A DNA stretch of 64,000 bases from Tritonibacter horizontis (GTDB lineage: Bacteria > Pseudomonadota > Alphaproteobacteria > Rhodobacterales > Rhodobacteraceae), in the NCBI RefSeq assembly GCF_001518015.1, contig NZ_LPUY01000008.1, positions 1 to 64,000 of the forward strand. Direction: 5' to 3'. Below are positions 1 through 8,949 of the stretch, in pieces. Under the pieces are notes generated by a model. It was given only the letters and a program-made list of their open reading frames with translations, was not told the DNA's origin and did not search any database. The position numbers and the translations under genes are program-made. Every line of letters begins with the position of its first letter. The first letter of the stretch is position 1.

Positions 1-1
1 G

Positions 2-148
2 GGAGCCGACCTGCCCAGCGGCGGCGGCTCTGGCACGGGCGGGCGACGTCGCAGCCCCGCAGGGCGAACGGTGCCGCGTGGCAAGGCGGCAAAGTCCAAG
101 CACAAGGCCGCCAAGGTCAAACGCAAGGTTGCGCGCAAACGGACCTGA
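2..148 (+). CDS. C-terminal tail of an unidentified protein (partial, 5' end outside window)
   Basis: An open frame enters from the left edge and stops at TGA 146-148. The visible 48 residues are a glycine/serine-rich stretch followed by a strongly basic Lys/Arg/Ala tail ending in RKRT. Basic low-complexity tails of this kind occur on RNA-binding enzymes such as RNase R and on topoisomerases, but nothing visible decides between them. The next features downstream are stable hairpins, consistent with the end of a transcript. That the frame is coding is an inference from its composition and position. Confidence 0.5.
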   Translation, partial: GADLPSGGGSGTGGRRRSPAGRTVPRGKAAKSKHKAAKVKRKVARKRT

Positions 149-218
149 GCCGCTCGGCCGCCAGTGCCTGATGCGGTGCCACGCCCCAGGGATTGCGCCC
201 CGGTTTCCGGTGCGCGGT

Positions 219-305
219 GGCAGGCCGCGCCTTTTGGCGCGGCCTGCCGGGCCCAAAGGGCCCGTTTGCATGTTCCATGCAAGAGGGGCGCGCGGGGAGC
301 GCCCC
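219..305. terminator. Chain of four perfect hairpins, probable terminator region
   Basis: Four inverted repeats follow each other almost without gaps. The first is a 13-bp stem (219-231 / 236-248, loop TTTT). Then come GGGCCC-AAA-GGGCCC (249-263), a 7-bp stem TTGCATG / CATGCAA (266-282), and GGGGCGC / GCGCCCC (285-291 / 299-305). They lie between the end of the first gene and the end of the convergent GST gene. The first probably terminates transcription. The function of the rest is not clear. Confidence 0.6.
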
Positions 306-344
306 CCTCCCCGCCCGGCGCCCTGTTGCACACCGTCGCCTGCG

Positions 345-1058
345 TCAGGCCACCTGTGGTAACGTCAGCGCCACCGTTGTTCTGACCCGGTCCACATAGG
401 CCAGAAGACGCGGGTATTTCTGTGCGACCGCAACGACGGACGGGCTTGCCGGGGCGCGAGACACTGCCTCCAGCATCGGCATCGCGGAACAGTCTGCTGC
501 TGTCATCGCCGCACCGAACAAATAGGGTTTGTCCCCCAGGACTCCATCCAGCGCCGTCAGATCCTGATCAAGCCGCCGGAGGCGTTCGTCCCGCGCAAAC
601 CGCCCATGGCCGACGAAATGCAACCCTGCCAGGACGCCCGCGCGAAAATCGGTCAGCGCCGCCTCCGGCACGCCTGCAAAGACCGACGACAACATGGCCT
701 CCCAGCCGTCCTGCTCCAGCCATCGCGCGCATAGCACCTGCACCCAGAGCGCTTCGTCCAGCATCCGGATAACCAGCCGCGACTGCGCCTTTTGACGGGC
801 ATCGAGCCCCGGGTCAAAGTCGATACCGCGGGCTTCCAGCCAGCCCCGGATGCCTTCGCTGTCGGGGATCAGGGCGCCCTGTTCATCCTGCAGCACCGGC
901 AATTTGCCAAAGGGCATTGCCGCCATTTCCTGCGGGTCAAACATATCCTGCCGCTGCCAGGGCTGGCCGGACAATTGCAAAAGGCAGGCCGCCTTGGTGC
1001 AGAACATGCTGTAGCTGTAGAATTCGCCGCTGCCGCCGTGGCTCAATAGGGTCAACAT
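345..1058 (-). CDS. Glutathione S-transferase family protein
   Basis: This 237-residue cytosolic protein has a GST layout. The N-terminal thioredoxin-like domain (about 1-80) contains the GKLPVL cis-proline loop at 51-56 that binds the glutathione backbone. An all-helical C-terminal domain (about 90-230) includes a TAADCSAMP segment typical of the GST helix-6 N-cap. The usual substrate is glutathione plus an electrophile, but the specific substrate cannot be read from sequence. The gene is divergent from a WYL-domain regulator, with a 15-bp palindrome between them, so regulation by that neighbour is likely. It resembles the larger Fax/metaxin-like GST group more than classic GSTs. Confidence 0.85.
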   Translation of the reverse strand: MLTLLSHGGSGEFYSYSMFCTKAACLLQLSGQPWQRQDMFDPQEMAAMPFGKLPVLQDEQGALIPDSEGIRGWLEARGIDFDPGLDARQKAQSRLVIRMLDEALWVQVLCARWLEQDGWEAMLSSVFAGVPEAALTDFRAGVLAGLHFVGHGRFARDERLRRLDQDLTALDGVLGDKPYLFGAAMTAADCSAMPMLEAVSRAPASPSVVAVAQKYPRLLAYVDRVRTTVALTLPQVA

Positions 1059-1108
1059 CTGTGATCTCCAGTTTGGGATGTGATGTCGTCCGTACTAAAA
1101 GCCGCTAT

Positions 1109-1123
1109 TGACAGTTTCTGTCA
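1109..1123. promoter_or_regulatory. Palindromic operator candidate (TGACAG-TTT-CTGTCA)
   Basis: A perfect 6-3-6 inverted repeat sits in the 112-bp divergent region between the GST gene (start 1058, minus) and the WYL regulator (start 1171, plus). YafY-type HTH-WYL regulators are commonly found next to operators of the TGACA...TGTCA kind. The position suggests it is the binding site of the adjacent regulator and controls both genes. This is inference; no binding data are visible. Confidence 0.6.
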
Positions 1124-1170
1124 TTAGGGTTCGGCTAACCTGACCCCATCACGACAAAGCGATCACAGCC

Positions 1171-1863
1171 ATGACCAAGACTGAGCGGCTCTTTCGGCTG
1201 ATGCAAAGCCTGCGACAATATCCGCCGCCGGTCACCGCCGGGCAATTGGCGGACGACCTCGGGGTGTCGCCCCGGACCATACACCGCGACATCGACGCCT
1301 TACGGAGCCTCGGCGCGGTGATCGACGGGGCGGCGGGCTTTGGCTTTACCCTGATCGAGGATGCGGTCCTGCCGCCGCTTGGCTTTCACGCCACAGAGCT
1401 GGAGGCCCTGGTGCTGGGCCTCTGCGAGGTGCAGCAAAAAGGCGATCCCGATCTGGCGGCGGCGGCGCGCACCGCCCTGAAGAAACTGCGCGCCAGATTG
1501 CCGCAAAGCCAGGCGGACAGGCTGCAACATGCGGTGCTTTCGGCGCATAGTTTCACGCCCCCCGCGCCGCCGACCGTCGACCCAGCGGTCTTGCGGCAGG
1601 CGACCTGGGAGGAAAGGGAAGTCACCTTTGCCTATCGCGATGCCAAGGGAGCAGAAAGCCAGCGTCAGGTCAGGCCGCTTGGCCTGGTCTATTTCGACAC
1701 CTCCTCGGTCCTCATCGCCTGGTGCCACTTGCGACAGGGAGTCCGGGTCTTTCGCCTCGACCGGATGACGCAGCTTGTGGTGACCGCGACCTCCTTTCGC
1801 CCGCAACGGGTCGTCCTTTACCGGGATGCGCTGGATCACCTGCAGCGACAAAATGCCCGCTGA
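1171..1863 (+). CDS. YafY-type HTH/WYL-domain transcriptional regulator
   Basis: This 230-residue DNA-binding protein has an N-terminal winged helix of the HTH_11 class at about residues 5-60, including the recognition segment VSPRTIHRDIDALRSLGAVI. A C-terminal WYL domain (about 135-215) has the family pattern RPLGLVYF...VLIAWCHLR...FRLDRM, in which the signature W-Y-L is degenerate. WYL domains sense small ligands or nucleic acids. The start ATG lies just after the divergent region holding the TGACAG/CTGTCA palindrome. The likely target is the adjacent GST gene and its own promoter. The ligand is unknown. Confidence 0.85.
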   Translation: MTKTERLFRLMQSLRQYPPPVTAGQLADDLGVSPRTIHRDIDALRSLGAVIDGAAGFGFTLIEDAVLPPLGFHATELEALVLGLCEVQQKGDPDLAAAARTALKKLRARLPQSQADRLQHAVLSAHSFTPPAPPTVDPAVLRQATWEEREVTFAYRDAKGAESQRQVRPLGLVYFDTSSVLIAWCHLRQGVRVFRLDRMTQLVVTATSFRPQRVVLYRDALDHLQRQNAR

Positions 1864-1968
1864 TGGGCAAAGCGGCGCGCAGGGGTCGCCGACAACCGGA
1901 CGCCCCTTTTTCCACAGGCCCGCGCCAGATAGGGTGGAGGCAACGAAAAACAGATGTTGAGGTTTAGG

Positions 1969-3348
1969 ATGCGCAATTGGGTCAAGACGGCGCTCTGTCT
2001 CGGGGTCGCCCTTCAGGCAGATGCGATCAATGCTGCGACGCCGGAGAATGCCGCGCCGCAAGAGGCCCCCCGGCCGCTTCTGCGTCCTGACCGGCCCGGT
2101 GCCGGATCGGGCAGCGGTGACGATCTGACGCTGGCAGCGGTTCAGGTCACGCCGCGCCCGGTTGCGCGCGCTGCCGGGACTGCGCCGCTGCAGGCGAGCC
2201 GGGCAACCAATGTGGCGGAGGCCACGGCAAACAGCCTGCTGCAGGACTGGATCGGCGATTTTCGGACCCGGGCCCGGGCGGCAGGCCTCAGCACAGCGAC
2301 GCTCGATGCGGCGTTTAAGGGGGTCACCTACGACGCCAAGGCGATCAAGCGGGACCGTAACCAATCCGAATTCACCAAGACGATCTGGGACTATCTCGAC
2401 AGCGCCGCCTCGGACGCGCGCGTTACCAATGGCAAAAGCGCGCTGGCGGCCCGCCAAGCGCTCTTGAACCGGATCGAGCAGACCTATGGCGTCGACAAGG
2501 AGGTCGTGGTCGCGGTCTGGGGGTTGGAGAGCAACTATGGCAGCTATCGGGGCGACGACGATATCGTGCAATCGCTGGCGACCCTGGCCTTTGACGGCCG
2601 CCGCGGCGCCTTTTTCGAAGCGCAGCTGGTGGCGGCGCTGAAGATCATCGAAGCCGGCGATGTGGACCCCCGCGACATGATCGGCAGCTGGGCCGGCGCG
2701 ATGGGACATACCCAGTTCATCCCCACCTCCTACCTCGATTATGCAGTGGATTTCACTGGCGATGGCAAACGCGACATCTGGTCGGACGATCCCAGCGATG
2801 CGCTGGCGTCAACCGCCGCCTACCTGAAGAAATTCGGCTGGGTCACTGGCCAGCCCTGGGGGGTAGAAGTCGCGCTGCCGCAAGGGTTTGACTACAGGCT
2901 CGCCAATCGCAAGATCCAGAAAAGCCCCGCAGACTGGGCCAAACTCGGCGTGCTTGATATGGATGGCGCCCCCGTGGCGGATCACGGCGCGGCCTCGATC
3001 CTGCTGCCTGCGGGCGGCAAGGGCGCGGCCTTCATGATCTTCAGGAACTTTGCGGTGATTGAACGCTACAACACGGCCGATGCCTATGTGATAGGCGTTG
3101 GCCACCTCAGCGACCGGCTGAAAGGCGGGCCGCGCATCAAGGGAGACTGGCCGCGCGGCGACCGGGCGCTGACCTTCGCGGAACGGCAGGAAATGCAACG
3201 GCGGCTCACCCGGGCCGGGTTCAACACGCAAGGGGTGGATGGCCGGATCGGGCCCAAGACCATTGCCGCCATTCGCGACTTTCAAAGCGCCAAAGGGTTG
3301 GTGCCCGATGGCTATGCCTCTCTCAACCTGTTGAAGACGCTGCGCTGA
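1969..3348 (+). CDS. Lytic murein transglycosylase, MltB/GH103 type, with peptidoglycan-binding domain
   Basis: The enzyme cleaves the MurNAc-GlcNAc bond of peptidoglycan, giving 1,6-anhydro ends, and is exported to the periplasm. The ATG at 1969 has a GAGG six bases upstream and is followed by a signal peptide (MRNWVKTALCLGVALQADA). An ATG at 1954 in the same frame is possible with weaker spacing. The SLT_2/MltB domain spans roughly residues 85-370, with the catalytic glutamate in GLESNYG (about residue 187) and the segment GAMGHTQFIPTSY. A PG_binding_1 domain occupies about 395-459. There is no lipobox, so it is a soluble form. A strong terminator follows the gene. Confidence 0.92.
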   Translation: MRNWVKTALCLGVALQADAINAATPENAAPQEAPRPLLRPDRPGAGSGSGDDLTLAAVQVTPRPVARAAGTAPLQASRATNVAEATANSLLQDWIGDFRTRARAAGLSTATLDAAFKGVTYDAKAIKRDRNQSEFTKTIWDYLDSAASDARVTNGKSALAARQALLNRIEQTYGVDKEVVVAVWGLESNYGSYRGDDDIVQSLATLAFDGRRGAFFEAQLVAALKIIEAGDVDPRDMIGSWAGAMGHTQFIPTSYLDYAVDFTGDGKRDIWSDDPSDALASTAAYLKKFGWVTGQPWGVEVALPQGFDYRLANRKIQKSPADWAKLGVLDMDGAPVADHGAASILLPAGGKGAAFMIFRNFAVIERYNTADAYVIGVGHLSDRLKGGPRIKGDWPRGDRALTFAERQEMQRRLTRAGFNTQGVDGRIGPKTIAAIRDFQSAKGLVPDGYASLNLLKTLR

Positions 3349-3374
3349 TCCGATCCCTCTTGCCCCCCGCAACG

Positions 3375-3406
3375 ACAAAGCCCCGCCGGTTGGCGGGGCT
3401 TTGTTG
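3375..3406. terminator. Bidirectional rho-independent terminator
   Basis: A perfect 13-bp stem (3375-3387 / 3392-3404) with a 4-base loop GGTT is flanked by a T-rich run on the plus strand and A/T-rich sequence on the other side. It lies between the convergent ends of the transglycosylase gene and the polyamine-type permease gene. Confidence 0.85.
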
Positions 3407-3433
3407 TTATAGCCGTGTCCCGGGTGGGTTCCG

Positions 3434-4609
3434 TCAGCTGGGCGACATGCCCCGCAGCCGTTCGGACCGACGCCGCAGCAGCTCTACCGTGGTCAGCAGA
3501 CAGATCGAAATCCCCACCAGAATGGTCGCCACCGCCAGAATGGTCGGCGAGATCTGTTCGCGCAGGCCGATGAACATCTGCCAGGGCAGGGTTTTTTGTC
3601 CGGCCGACCCCACAAAGAGCACCACCACCACCTCATCAAACGAGGTGATAAAGGCAAAGAGACCACCAGAGATCACACCGGGCAGAATCAACGGCATCTG
3701 GACCCGGAAGAACGTCGTCACCGGACCGGCCCCCATGTTCGCCGCCGCGCGGGTCAGCGAGTGGTCAAAGCCAACGAGCGTTGCCGTTACCGTGATGATG
3801 ACAAAGGGAATGCCCAGCGCCGCATGGGCCAGAACAACGCCCATATAGGTGCCCTGCAAACCGATCCGGCTGTAGAAGAAATACATGCCCGCAGCAGAGA
3901 TGATCAGCGGCACGATCATCGGCGAAATCAGGATCGCCATGATCGCCCGGCGGAACGGGACATGCGGCTGGCTGAGACCGATGGCCGCCAGGGTGCCAAA
4001 GCCCACCGACAGGATCGTCGCCATCGGCGCGATGCGCAGGGAATTCCACAACGCCTGCTGCCAGCCATCGTTCGACAGGAAATCGCGATAGTGTTTCAGC
4101 GAATAGCCCGCCGGATCGAACCGCAGCATCTCTGGGGTGAAGGTAAAGAAGTTCTCGGCATTGAACGACAGCGGCATCACCACGAGGATCGGTGTGATCA
4201 GGAACACGAAGATCGCGCCGCAGATCACCCGGAAGCTAAAGTGCCACAGGACTTGCCCCGGTGTCAGATAGGGCGGCAGGCGCTTGCGATAGCTGGAGGT
4301 GGCGATCCAGAAGATGAACCACCCCGTGAACCAGCCGAACAAGGCGCCAAGCACCATCGCGGGCATGCCGCCGACCAGAAACCCCAGCACGGCAAAGATT
4401 CCGAGAATGGCCCAGCGAATGGGTTTGGCCTGCGAGATCATGCCCGTCAGCACGAAGCCCATCGCCCCCAGCACAATCGCGCCGACGATGAGGCCGAGGA
4501 TACCGGACCCTTGGGCAGTGCCGACAAAGAGGCCGAATAGCGCCCCTGCCCCGGCCGCGACGGCGGCGGTGAAGGCAGGGGTTTGGTGTTGAACAGGTGT
4601 CAGTGCCAT
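3434..4609 (-). CDS. ABC transporter permease, PotC-like, with extra N-terminal membrane domain
   Basis: This 391-residue inner-membrane subunit belongs to the spermidine/putrescine class of importers. The C-terminal about 270 residues are a normal BPD_transp_1 domain, with the ATPase-contacting EAA-type loop in RAAANMGAGPVTTFFRVQMPL. Before it lies an unusual stretch of about 120 residues with roughly four Gly/Ala-rich hydrophobic segments not found in ordinary PotC proteins (about 260-280 residues). The gene starts 6 bases after the stop of the PotB-like gene and is last in the operon, ending before the 3375 terminator. The substrate is inferred from the family only. Confidence 0.88.
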   Translation of the reverse strand: MALTPVQHQTPAFTAAVAAGAGALFGLFVGTAQGSGILGLIVGAIVLGAMGFVLTGMISQAKPIRWAILGIFAVLGFLVGGMPAMVLGALFGWFTGWFIFWIATSSYRKRLPPYLTPGQVLWHFSFRVICGAIFVFLITPILVVMPLSFNAENFFTFTPEMLRFDPAGYSLKHYRDFLSNDGWQQALWNSLRIAPMATILSVGFGTLAAIGLSQPHVPFRRAIMAILISPMIVPLIISAAGMYFFYSRIGLQGTYMGVVLAHAALGIPFVIITVTATLVGFDHSLTRAAANMGAGPVTTFFRVQMPLILPGVISGGLFAFITSFDEVVVVLFVGSAGQKTLPWQMFIGLREQISPTILAVATILVGISICLLTTVELLRRRSERLRGMSPS

Positions 4610-4615
4610 GTTGTC

Positions 4616-6295
4616 TTATCCCAGCTTCACGTTGTCGATGCCGACGATCTTGTCATAGGCCCAGTACAGGAGCAGCACGACCGCCAGAAGGATGGTCCCG
4701 AGCGCCGCAGCCAGACCCCAGTTGAGCGAGGACGAAATGTGGTAGGCGATCCGGTTGGAGATAAAGACACCCTTGGTGCCGCCAACGATTTCCGGCGTGA
4801 TGTAGTACCCGATGGACAGGATGAACACGAGGATCGACCCCGCGCCAATGCCCGGCACAGACTGCGGGAAATAGACCCGCCAGAAAGCGGTCCAGTTGGT
4901 CGCGCCCAGCGATTTGGCCGCCCTCAGATACGTCGGGTTGATGGTCTGCATCACCGAATACATCGGCAGGATCATGAACGGCAGCAGGATGTGGGTCATC
5001 GCGACGATAGTCCCGAACTGGTTGTTGATCATCACAAGCCGCGCGTCATCCGCAACAAGGCCAAGCCAGACCAGCACGTCGTTGATCACGCCCTGTTGTT
5101 GCAGCATCACCTTCCACGCGGAGGTCCGTACCAGCAGCGAGGTCCAGAACGGCAGCAGCACCAGGATCATCAGCAAGTTCGCCGTGCGTGTCGGCAGGTT
5201 CGCCAGGATCCAGGCCACCGGGTAGCCCAGAAGAATGCAGGACCCGGTGATCACCAGCGACATGAACATCGTGCGCTTGAACAGCGTGATATAGATTTGC
5301 TGGTTCTCGGGCCGTGCTTCGGCACCGTCGACACCTTTTTGCATGTCGATGGAGTTCAGGAAATAACCGCTGGTGTATTTCGGGCTGTAGGTCTGGATGG
5401 TGCGCCAGTTGCCGACATCTTCCCAGTCTTCGTCGATATCGACAAAGGTCTGTTTGAAAGAAATCGGCTCCAGATCGGCCAGAGCTGCGGCTGCGGCTTG
5501 CAGTTCGGCAGCGCCCGGACCTGTATATCCCGCGATCTTTTCAGCGCCACCGGGGGCTTGGACTTCCTGTGCGAAGGCGACAAAGACGCTTTCCCAGGGG
5601 TCTTCTTCGGCGACCACATCGCCGTCCATCACAGCAACGAAGAGTGCGAAATCCGTGTAGGCGCGGGCCAGGCGGGGGAATGTCTCGGAGATGTCTGCGC
5701 CGGGCACAAATCCGATATCACCACCGAACCCTTCGCCGGTCAGCTGCGCCATCTTGCTGCGCTGCGCCTTGAGCAGTTCGGTATTGCCAGCATCGGAGCT
5801 GCCGCCGGTCATGATCTCGTACCACAGCGCCGCGTCCTTGAGGGCGCCGTCGCTGGCGTCTTCGATCGCTTCGACGTGGTCTTCGCCAAAATCATCCATC
5901 TTGCGACCACTGCTGCGGAACAGGGATGAAATGCCGGTTTGTTCGTAGTTCAGGCGGGTGCCCAGTTTCGTGTGTTCCTTGGCTTCGGCCGCCACGAAAA
6001 GATCGTAATACAGGCTTTCATAAACCGCTTCGCCCGGCGCGTCGCCGCTCATGGCGTCCCACTCTTCGAGGGTCACGACGGTTTCAGACAGCGTATCGGC
6101 AACGATGCGATTCTCGACCGAGCGGAACAACATATCCGCAATCGGGAGAATGAAGGTCAGAAGAATAAAGATCAGCAGCGGCGCGATCAGCATCAGCGCG
6201 CGGACCTTTTGCATCCGCAACGCGCGTGCAAGGCTGCGTTTCAGCGGCGTGCCGTCAGCCGAAAGGACCGGGCCGGATTGAGTTGTGTCACTCAT
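4616..6295 (-). CDS. ABC transporter permease, PotB-like, with large periplasmic insertion
   Basis: This 559-residue inner-membrane permease is about twice the length of typical PotB. TM1 lies at about 33-55. It is followed by about 270 mainly hydrophilic residues (about 58-330) before the remaining transmembrane segments. The BPD_transp_1 domain carries the EAA-type loop RAAKSLGATNWTAFWRVYFP, which couples to the ATPase. The long loop is predicted to be periplasmic and could interact with the binding protein. The ATG at 6295 has an AGGGA upstream. The gene pairs with the enlarged PotC-like permease immediately downstream, suggesting a coevolved heterodimer. The exact substrate is unknown. 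Confidence 0.88.
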   Translation of the reverse strand: MSDTTQSGPVLSADGTPLKRSLARALRMQKVRALMLIAPLLIFILLTFILPIADMLFRSVENRIVADTLSETVVTLEEWDAMSGDAPGEAVYESLYYDLFVAAEAKEHTKLGTRLNYEQTGISSLFRSSGRKMDDFGEDHVEAIEDASDGALKDAALWYEIMTGGSSDAGNTELLKAQRSKMAQLTGEGFGGDIGFVPGADISETFPRLARAYTDFALFVAVMDGDVVAEEDPWESVFVAFAQEVQAPGGAEKIAGYTGPGAAELQAAAAALADLEPISFKQTFVDIDEDWEDVGNWRTIQTYSPKYTSGYFLNSIDMQKGVDGAEARPENQQIYITLFKRTMFMSLVITGSCILLGYPVAWILANLPTRTANLLMILVLLPFWTSLLVRTSAWKVMLQQQGVINDVLVWLGLVADDARLVMINNQFGTIVAMTHILLPFMILPMYSVMQTINPTYLRAAKSLGATNWTAFWRVYFPQSVPGIGAGSILVFILSIGYYITPEIVGGTKGVFISNRIAYHISSSLNWGLAAALGTILLAVVLLLYWAYDKIVGIDNVKLG

Positions 6296-6363
6296 GATTG
6301 TCCCTGTTTTTTTCCCGCAGATCTCAGTGTCTCGGGCTTGGTCTCTCTGCCATCCGCAGGCTG

Positions 6364-6414
6364 TGGCACTGCTGTGCCAGAGAGGAGGCCGGAGAGCGCG
6401 ATACGCTCTCCGGC
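6364..6414 (-). other. Two intercistronic stem-loops after the binding-protein gene
   Basis: A perfect 11-bp stem (6388-6398 / 6404-6414, 5-base loop) lies 17 bases after the stop of the binding-protein gene. It is followed by a smaller TGGCAC/GTGCCA hairpin (6364-6379). No T-run follows on the minus strand. Such structures between binding-protein and permease genes usually act as mRNA stabilisers or partial terminators that keep the binding protein more abundant. That role is inferred. Confidence 0.6.
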
Positions 6415-6431
6415 AAAGGCATCAGGCCAGA

Positions 6432-7535
6432 TTACTTGGCCAGCCACGCCTGGAATTTCGCGTCGATGTCGTCGCGATAGTCAGCCCAGAACTCGTAGTT
6501 GTAGAGGAACGTGTTCTTGGAGTTTTCGGGATCGGTCGGCATGTGAGGCGCCATGTCGATACCCAGTTCGGCGTGCTGACCCACCAGCGGAGCGGAGGAG
6601 GCACGGGCCGGACCGTAGGAAATGTACTTTGCCTGATCCGCAAGACGCTGCGTGTCGGTGGCGAAGTAGATGTAGTCCAGGGCGCGGGCCTTGCGCTCGT
6701 CGGACAGACCGGCAGGAATGATCCAACCGTCAAGGTCGAACACCTGCGCGTCCCAGAGCATCGCAACGGGCTGGTCCTGCTCTTCGATCACGGAGAACAG
6801 ACGGCCGTTGTAGGTGGAGCCCATCACAACTTCGCCATCGGCGAGCAGCTGCGGTGTGTCGGCACCGGCGGACCACCAGATCACGCTGTCCTTGATGGTG
6901 TCGAGCTTGGCCAGCGCCTGCTCTTGACCTTCTTCGGTTTCCAGCACGTCATAGACGTCTTCCTTGGCGACACCGTCGCAAAGCAGAGCCCATTCCATGT
7001 TGTTGATCGGACGCTTTTCCAGCGCGCGCTTGCCCGGATAGGCTTCGAGATCGAACACATCGCAGATTTTGGAGGGCGGGGTATCGCCAACCAGATCGGT
7101 GCGATAGCCGAAGGTGGTGGAATAAACGATCTGCGGGATGAAGCAGTCGGAGACCAGCAGGTCGCCAAAGTCGTCTTCGGCAGAGGTGCCATCGGGCGCG
7201 GGGGCCAGATGCTCGTCCGGGTCGATTTCCATCGCCAGACCTTCGTCACACAGACGCATCGCGTCGGCAGCCACAACGTCAACCACATCCCAGGTGACAT
7301 TGCCCGCTTCGTTCATCGCGCGCAGTTTGGCGACCGCTTCGGCGGAGCTTTCATCGTTGATGATGGTGACGCCGGTCTTTTCGGCATAGGGCTCGCTATA
7401 CGCTTTGATCTGGGAGTTGGAGTAGGCTCCACCCCAGGACACGATGGTCATTTCGTCAGCCATATCTGCAGCAAAGGCCATCGGCGCGCAGAGGGCGGTC
7501 GTGGCGGCAAGTGCCGTCAGGTTACGCAGTTTCAT
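6432..7535 (-). CDS. ABC transporter periplasmic substrate-binding protein, polyamine class
   Basis: This exported protein of 367 residues captures the substrate for the PotB/PotC-like permeases encoded downstream. I place the start at ATG 7535, because GGAG lies nine bases upstream and the sequence begins MKLRNLTALAATTALC...AFA, a clean signal peptide. The ATG at 7550 overlaps that ribosome-binding site. The mature part starts with the SBP_bac segment VSWGGAYSNSQIKAY and carries SAGADTPQLLADGEV and YNGRLF, as in PotD-like proteins. The several cysteines (for example LCDEG, SDCF, ICDVF) could form disulfides. The ligand is not determined. Confidence 0.88.
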   Translation of the reverse strand: MKLRNLTALAATTALCAPMAFAADMADEMTIVSWGGAYSNSQIKAYSEPYAEKTGVTIINDESSAEAVAKLRAMNEAGNVTWDVVDVVAADAMRLCDEGLAMEIDPDEHLAPAPDGTSAEDDFGDLLVSDCFIPQIVYSTTFGYRTDLVGDTPPSKICDVFDLEAYPGKRALEKRPINNMEWALLCDGVAKEDVYDVLETEEGQEQALAKLDTIKDSVIWWSAGADTPQLLADGEVVMGSTYNGRLFSVIEEQDQPVAMLWDAQVFDLDGWIIPAGLSDERKARALDYIYFATDTQRLADQAKYISYGPARASSAPLVGQHAELGIDMAPHMPTDPENSKNTFLYNYEFWADYRDDIDAKFQAWLAK

Positions 7536-7633
7536 AAGTGTATACTCCATTGTTGAGACACTGATTGTTCAGGTGATTGGCCCCCCGGTCCATTGAACGT
7601 CGCCAGGGGTTCCTATGCGGTGCTGGGCGCGCG

Positions 7634-8734
7634 TCAGGCGTCCAGCGCGCGGCAGTCCTCGGGCAGCCAACCGATTTCGATTTGCTGTCCGGGCTGAAGC
7701 CGAACCTGGTCAGGGGCGTTCCGGGTCTTGATGATAAAGTCCTTGTTGCCCGCCACCCGCAGGCGCGTGCGGAAGATGTCACCCATATAGATGAACTCCA
7801 GCACCTCGGCCTTGAGGGTGTGTGCGCCTTCCTGCAGGCGTTCCTTGTTGTATTCGACACGCTCCGGGCGGATCGACACGCGGGTGCGCTGCCCGGCCTC
7901 GGAAACGTTGACCGGGGTGCAGGCGATCAGCTCGCCCCCATCCAGTTGCACCAGGGCGTGACCTTCGCGGATTTCCTTGATCACACCTTCGAGCGTGTTG
8001 TTCTCGCCGATGAACTGCGCCACGAAGCTGTTCGCGGGCTCTTCATACAGCTGATCCGGCGGCGCGAGCTGCTGGATGCGGCCATCATTGAACACCGCAA
8101 CACGGTCCGACATCGTCAAGGCTTCGGTCTGGTCGTGGGTTACATAGACCGTGGTGATGCCAAGCTGATGCGCAAGATGGGTGATTTCAAACTGCATCTT
8201 TTCGCGCAGCTGCTTGTCGAGCGCGCCGAGCGGTTCGTCCATCAGCACCAGCTCCGGTTCGAACACCAATGCACGGGCAAGGGCCACACGTTGCTGCTGC
8301 CCCCCCGAAAGCTGGGCCGGACGGCGGCCCCCAAATGTCCCCATCTCGACCATGTCGAGAGCGCGTTTGACCTTGGCCTCGCGATCCGATTTGCCCAAAC
8401 CGCGCACTTCCAGCGGAAAGCTGAGGTTTTCGGCAATCGTCATATGCGGGAACAGCGCGTAGTTCTGAAAGACCATCCCGATGCCGCGCTTGTGGGGCGG
8501 GATGTTGTTGATCGACGTCCCATCAAGGCGAATATCGCCGTGGGTCGCCGTTTCAAACCCCGCCAGCATCATCAGGCATGTGGTCTTGCCCGACCCTGAG
8601 GGCCCGAGCATTGTCAGGAACTCACCCTTCGGCAGGGAGAGATTCAAGTCTTTGACGACAAGAGTCTCGCCGTCATAGCTCTTTTGAACGCGTTCGAACT
8701 CTACGAACGCATCGGAATTAGACGCATCAGCCAA
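7634..8734 (-). CDS. ABC transporter ATP-binding protein, PotA-like
   Basis: The ATPase energises the polyamine-type importer encoded downstream. It has Walker [10 protein letters not shown], signature LSGGQQQR, Walker B VLMDEP and an H-loop in [10 protein letters not shown], with a C-terminal TOBE_2 domain (last about 90 residues). The frame is open upstream to 8839, but those residues do not look like family sequence. A TTG at 8734 has GGGGAG seven bases upstream and gives a normal N-terminus just before the ABC core ([14 protein letters not shown]). This makes a 366-residue protein. It is first in the operon ATPase - binding protein - permease - permease. Confidence 0.9.
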   Translation of the reverse strand: MADASNSDAFVEFERVQKSYDGETLVVKDLNLSLPKGEFLTMLGPSGSGKTTCLMMLAGFETATHGDIRLDGTSINNIPPHKRGIGMVFQNYALFPHMTIAENLSFPLEVRGLGKSDREAKVKRALDMVEMGTFGGRRPAQLSGGQQQRVALARALVFEPELVLMDEPLGALDKQLREKMQFEITHLAHQLGITTVYVTHDQTEALTMSDRVAVFNDGRIQQLAPPDQLYEEPANSFVAQFIGENNTLEGVIKEIREGHALVQLDGGELIACTPVNVSEAGQRTRVSIRPERVEYNKERLQEGAHTLKAEVLEFIYMGDIFRTRLRVAGNKDFIIKTRNAPDQVRLQPGQQIEIGWLPEDCRALDA

Positions 8735-8949
8735 AAGCAGGCTCCCCGTGATTTTTTCTTCTTGCCGGATATGTTTCCGCGCTTCTTGCTGGAATTGTAA
8801 GCACACATGGGTGACCCGGCGCAACCGTCCCCTGTTCAATTCCGCTATTGCAGGCCGTTCGTCTCTAAAAAGCAGGCAATACAGTTCAGATTGCGCCTGT
8901 TTGATGCCGCATTTGCGCGTATGGCCTGAAATCTGAAATCAAAATGAAG

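Noticed and set aside
1300-2709. Long minus-strand open frame across the WYL regulator and transglycosylase
   Set aside because: It lies antisense to two well-supported genes and its translation is compositionally odd with no recognisable motif.
4583-7556. Large plus-strand open frames opposite the first transporter operon
   Set aside because: They mirror the permease and binding-protein genes, whose motifs, signal peptides and ribosome-binding sites are all on the minus strand.
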